Origin: Treponema sp.
Lineage (GTDB): Bacteria; Spirochaetota; Spirochaetia; Treponematales; Breznakiellaceae
Reading direction: 5' to 3'
DNA: 22,150 bases
Assembly (NCBI GenBank): GCA_031264395.1
Contig: JAISEB010000328.1
Location: forward strand, 1 to 22,150
Part shown: positions 21,972 through 22,150 of the stretch, one piece after another
Layout: each line of letters begins with the position of its first letter
Position numbering within the stretch: the stretch's first letter is position 1
Notes under the pieces: model-generated
The model's database searches: none
What the model was told of the DNA's origin: nothing
The model's input: only the letters and a program-made list of their open reading frames with translations
Position numbers and translations under genes: made by a program

Positions 21972-22150
21972 ATGCTGTTTACCCCTTTTGAGATAAAAGA
22001 AACCGTCGACATGTTCCTCAGATACAGGCTCGACATACGGGCCATTACTCTGGGCGTGTCCATCATGGACTGCGCTTCATCCTCCGGAGAAGAAACGAGG
22101 CGCAGGATAAGGGAAAAGCTGCTCCGCGTCGCCTCTCCTCTTGTAAGGGT
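21972..22150 (+). CDS. UPF0210 (PFL-like) protein, N-terminal part, runs off right edge
   Basis: The ATG at 21972 opens a frame that continues to the window end. It reads MLFTPFEIKETVDMFLRYRL, then DIRAITLGVSIMDCASSSGEETRRRIREKLLRVASPLVRV. The R-L-D-I-R-x-I-T-x-G-[VI]-S-[IL]-x-D-C stretch is the characteristic start of the UPF0210 family, whose larger members are related to pyruvate formate-lyase-like proteins. Biochemical function is not known to me. AAGGATGAGG directly upstream is a ribosome-binding candidate. It follows the ACT-domain gene, the known partner family. Only about 59 codons are in the window. Confidence 0.85.
   Translation, partial: MLFTPFEIKETVDMFLRYRLDIRAITLGVSIMDCASSSGEETRRRIREKLLRVASPLVR

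Overview
The window looks like chromosomal DNA of a spirochaete, most likely Treponema-like. This is inferred from the gene set (FapA/DUF342, several TPR proteins, a TM2-domain protein, a ParB-fold/metallophosphoesterase/M28 cluster, a lipoprotein-anchored sugar-binding protein), not from any database search. I found no rRNA, tRNA, IS element, integrase or CRISPR array.

Region 1 (1-9216, all minus strand, transcribed right to left). An eight-gene carbohydrate operon runs from a zinc MDR dehydrogenase (8197-9216) through a lipoprotein solute-binding protein, two ABC permeases, a Gfo/Idh/MocA oxidoreductase, a second MDR dehydrogenase and a TIM-barrel sugar isomerase/epimerase to an NAD-dependent family-4 glycoside hydrolase (254-1669). 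It carries no ATPase and no regulator, so both must lie elsewhere. Four of its five enzymes belong to NAD(P)-dependent families, which suggests oxidation-assisted cleavage or catabolism of an unusual glycoside, uronide or polyol. A truncated TM2-domain gene (1-93) lies at the left edge.

Region 2 (9217-9830). This gene-free stretch upstream of the operon holds an uninterrupted (AG)33 dinucleotide tract, an AT-rich palindrome, repeated TGGAAC/GTTCCA half-sites and a probable terminator for fapA. It is the most unusual regulatory DNA in the window.

Region 3 (9831-17586). A FapA-family gene (minus) is divergent from pgi (plus), which is followed by a flavin-reductase-like gene. Convergent to these is a minus-strand operon of TPR protein, metallophosphoesterase, ParB-like protein and M28 peptidase. 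All three of its junctions are 4-bp ATGA overlaps, so translation is probably tightly coupled.

Region 4 (17695-22150, plus strand). A secreted TPR protein, a large membrane-anchored TPR protein, a PerM/AI-2E-family membrane protein (ATGA overlap with the TPR gene), an ACT-domain UPF0237 protein, and the start of a UPF0210 gene that runs off the right edge. The ACT and UPF0210 genes are separated by a 38-bp perfect palindrome and two tandem hairpin repeats.

Base composition differs by eye between the AT-richer sugar operon and the GC-rich right half. That is compatible with a separate origin for the operon, although membrane and lipoprotein genes also lower GC. Short intergenic inverted repeats are frequent throughout (3591-3734, 6655-6692, 9597-9769, 21506-21556, 21834-21936).
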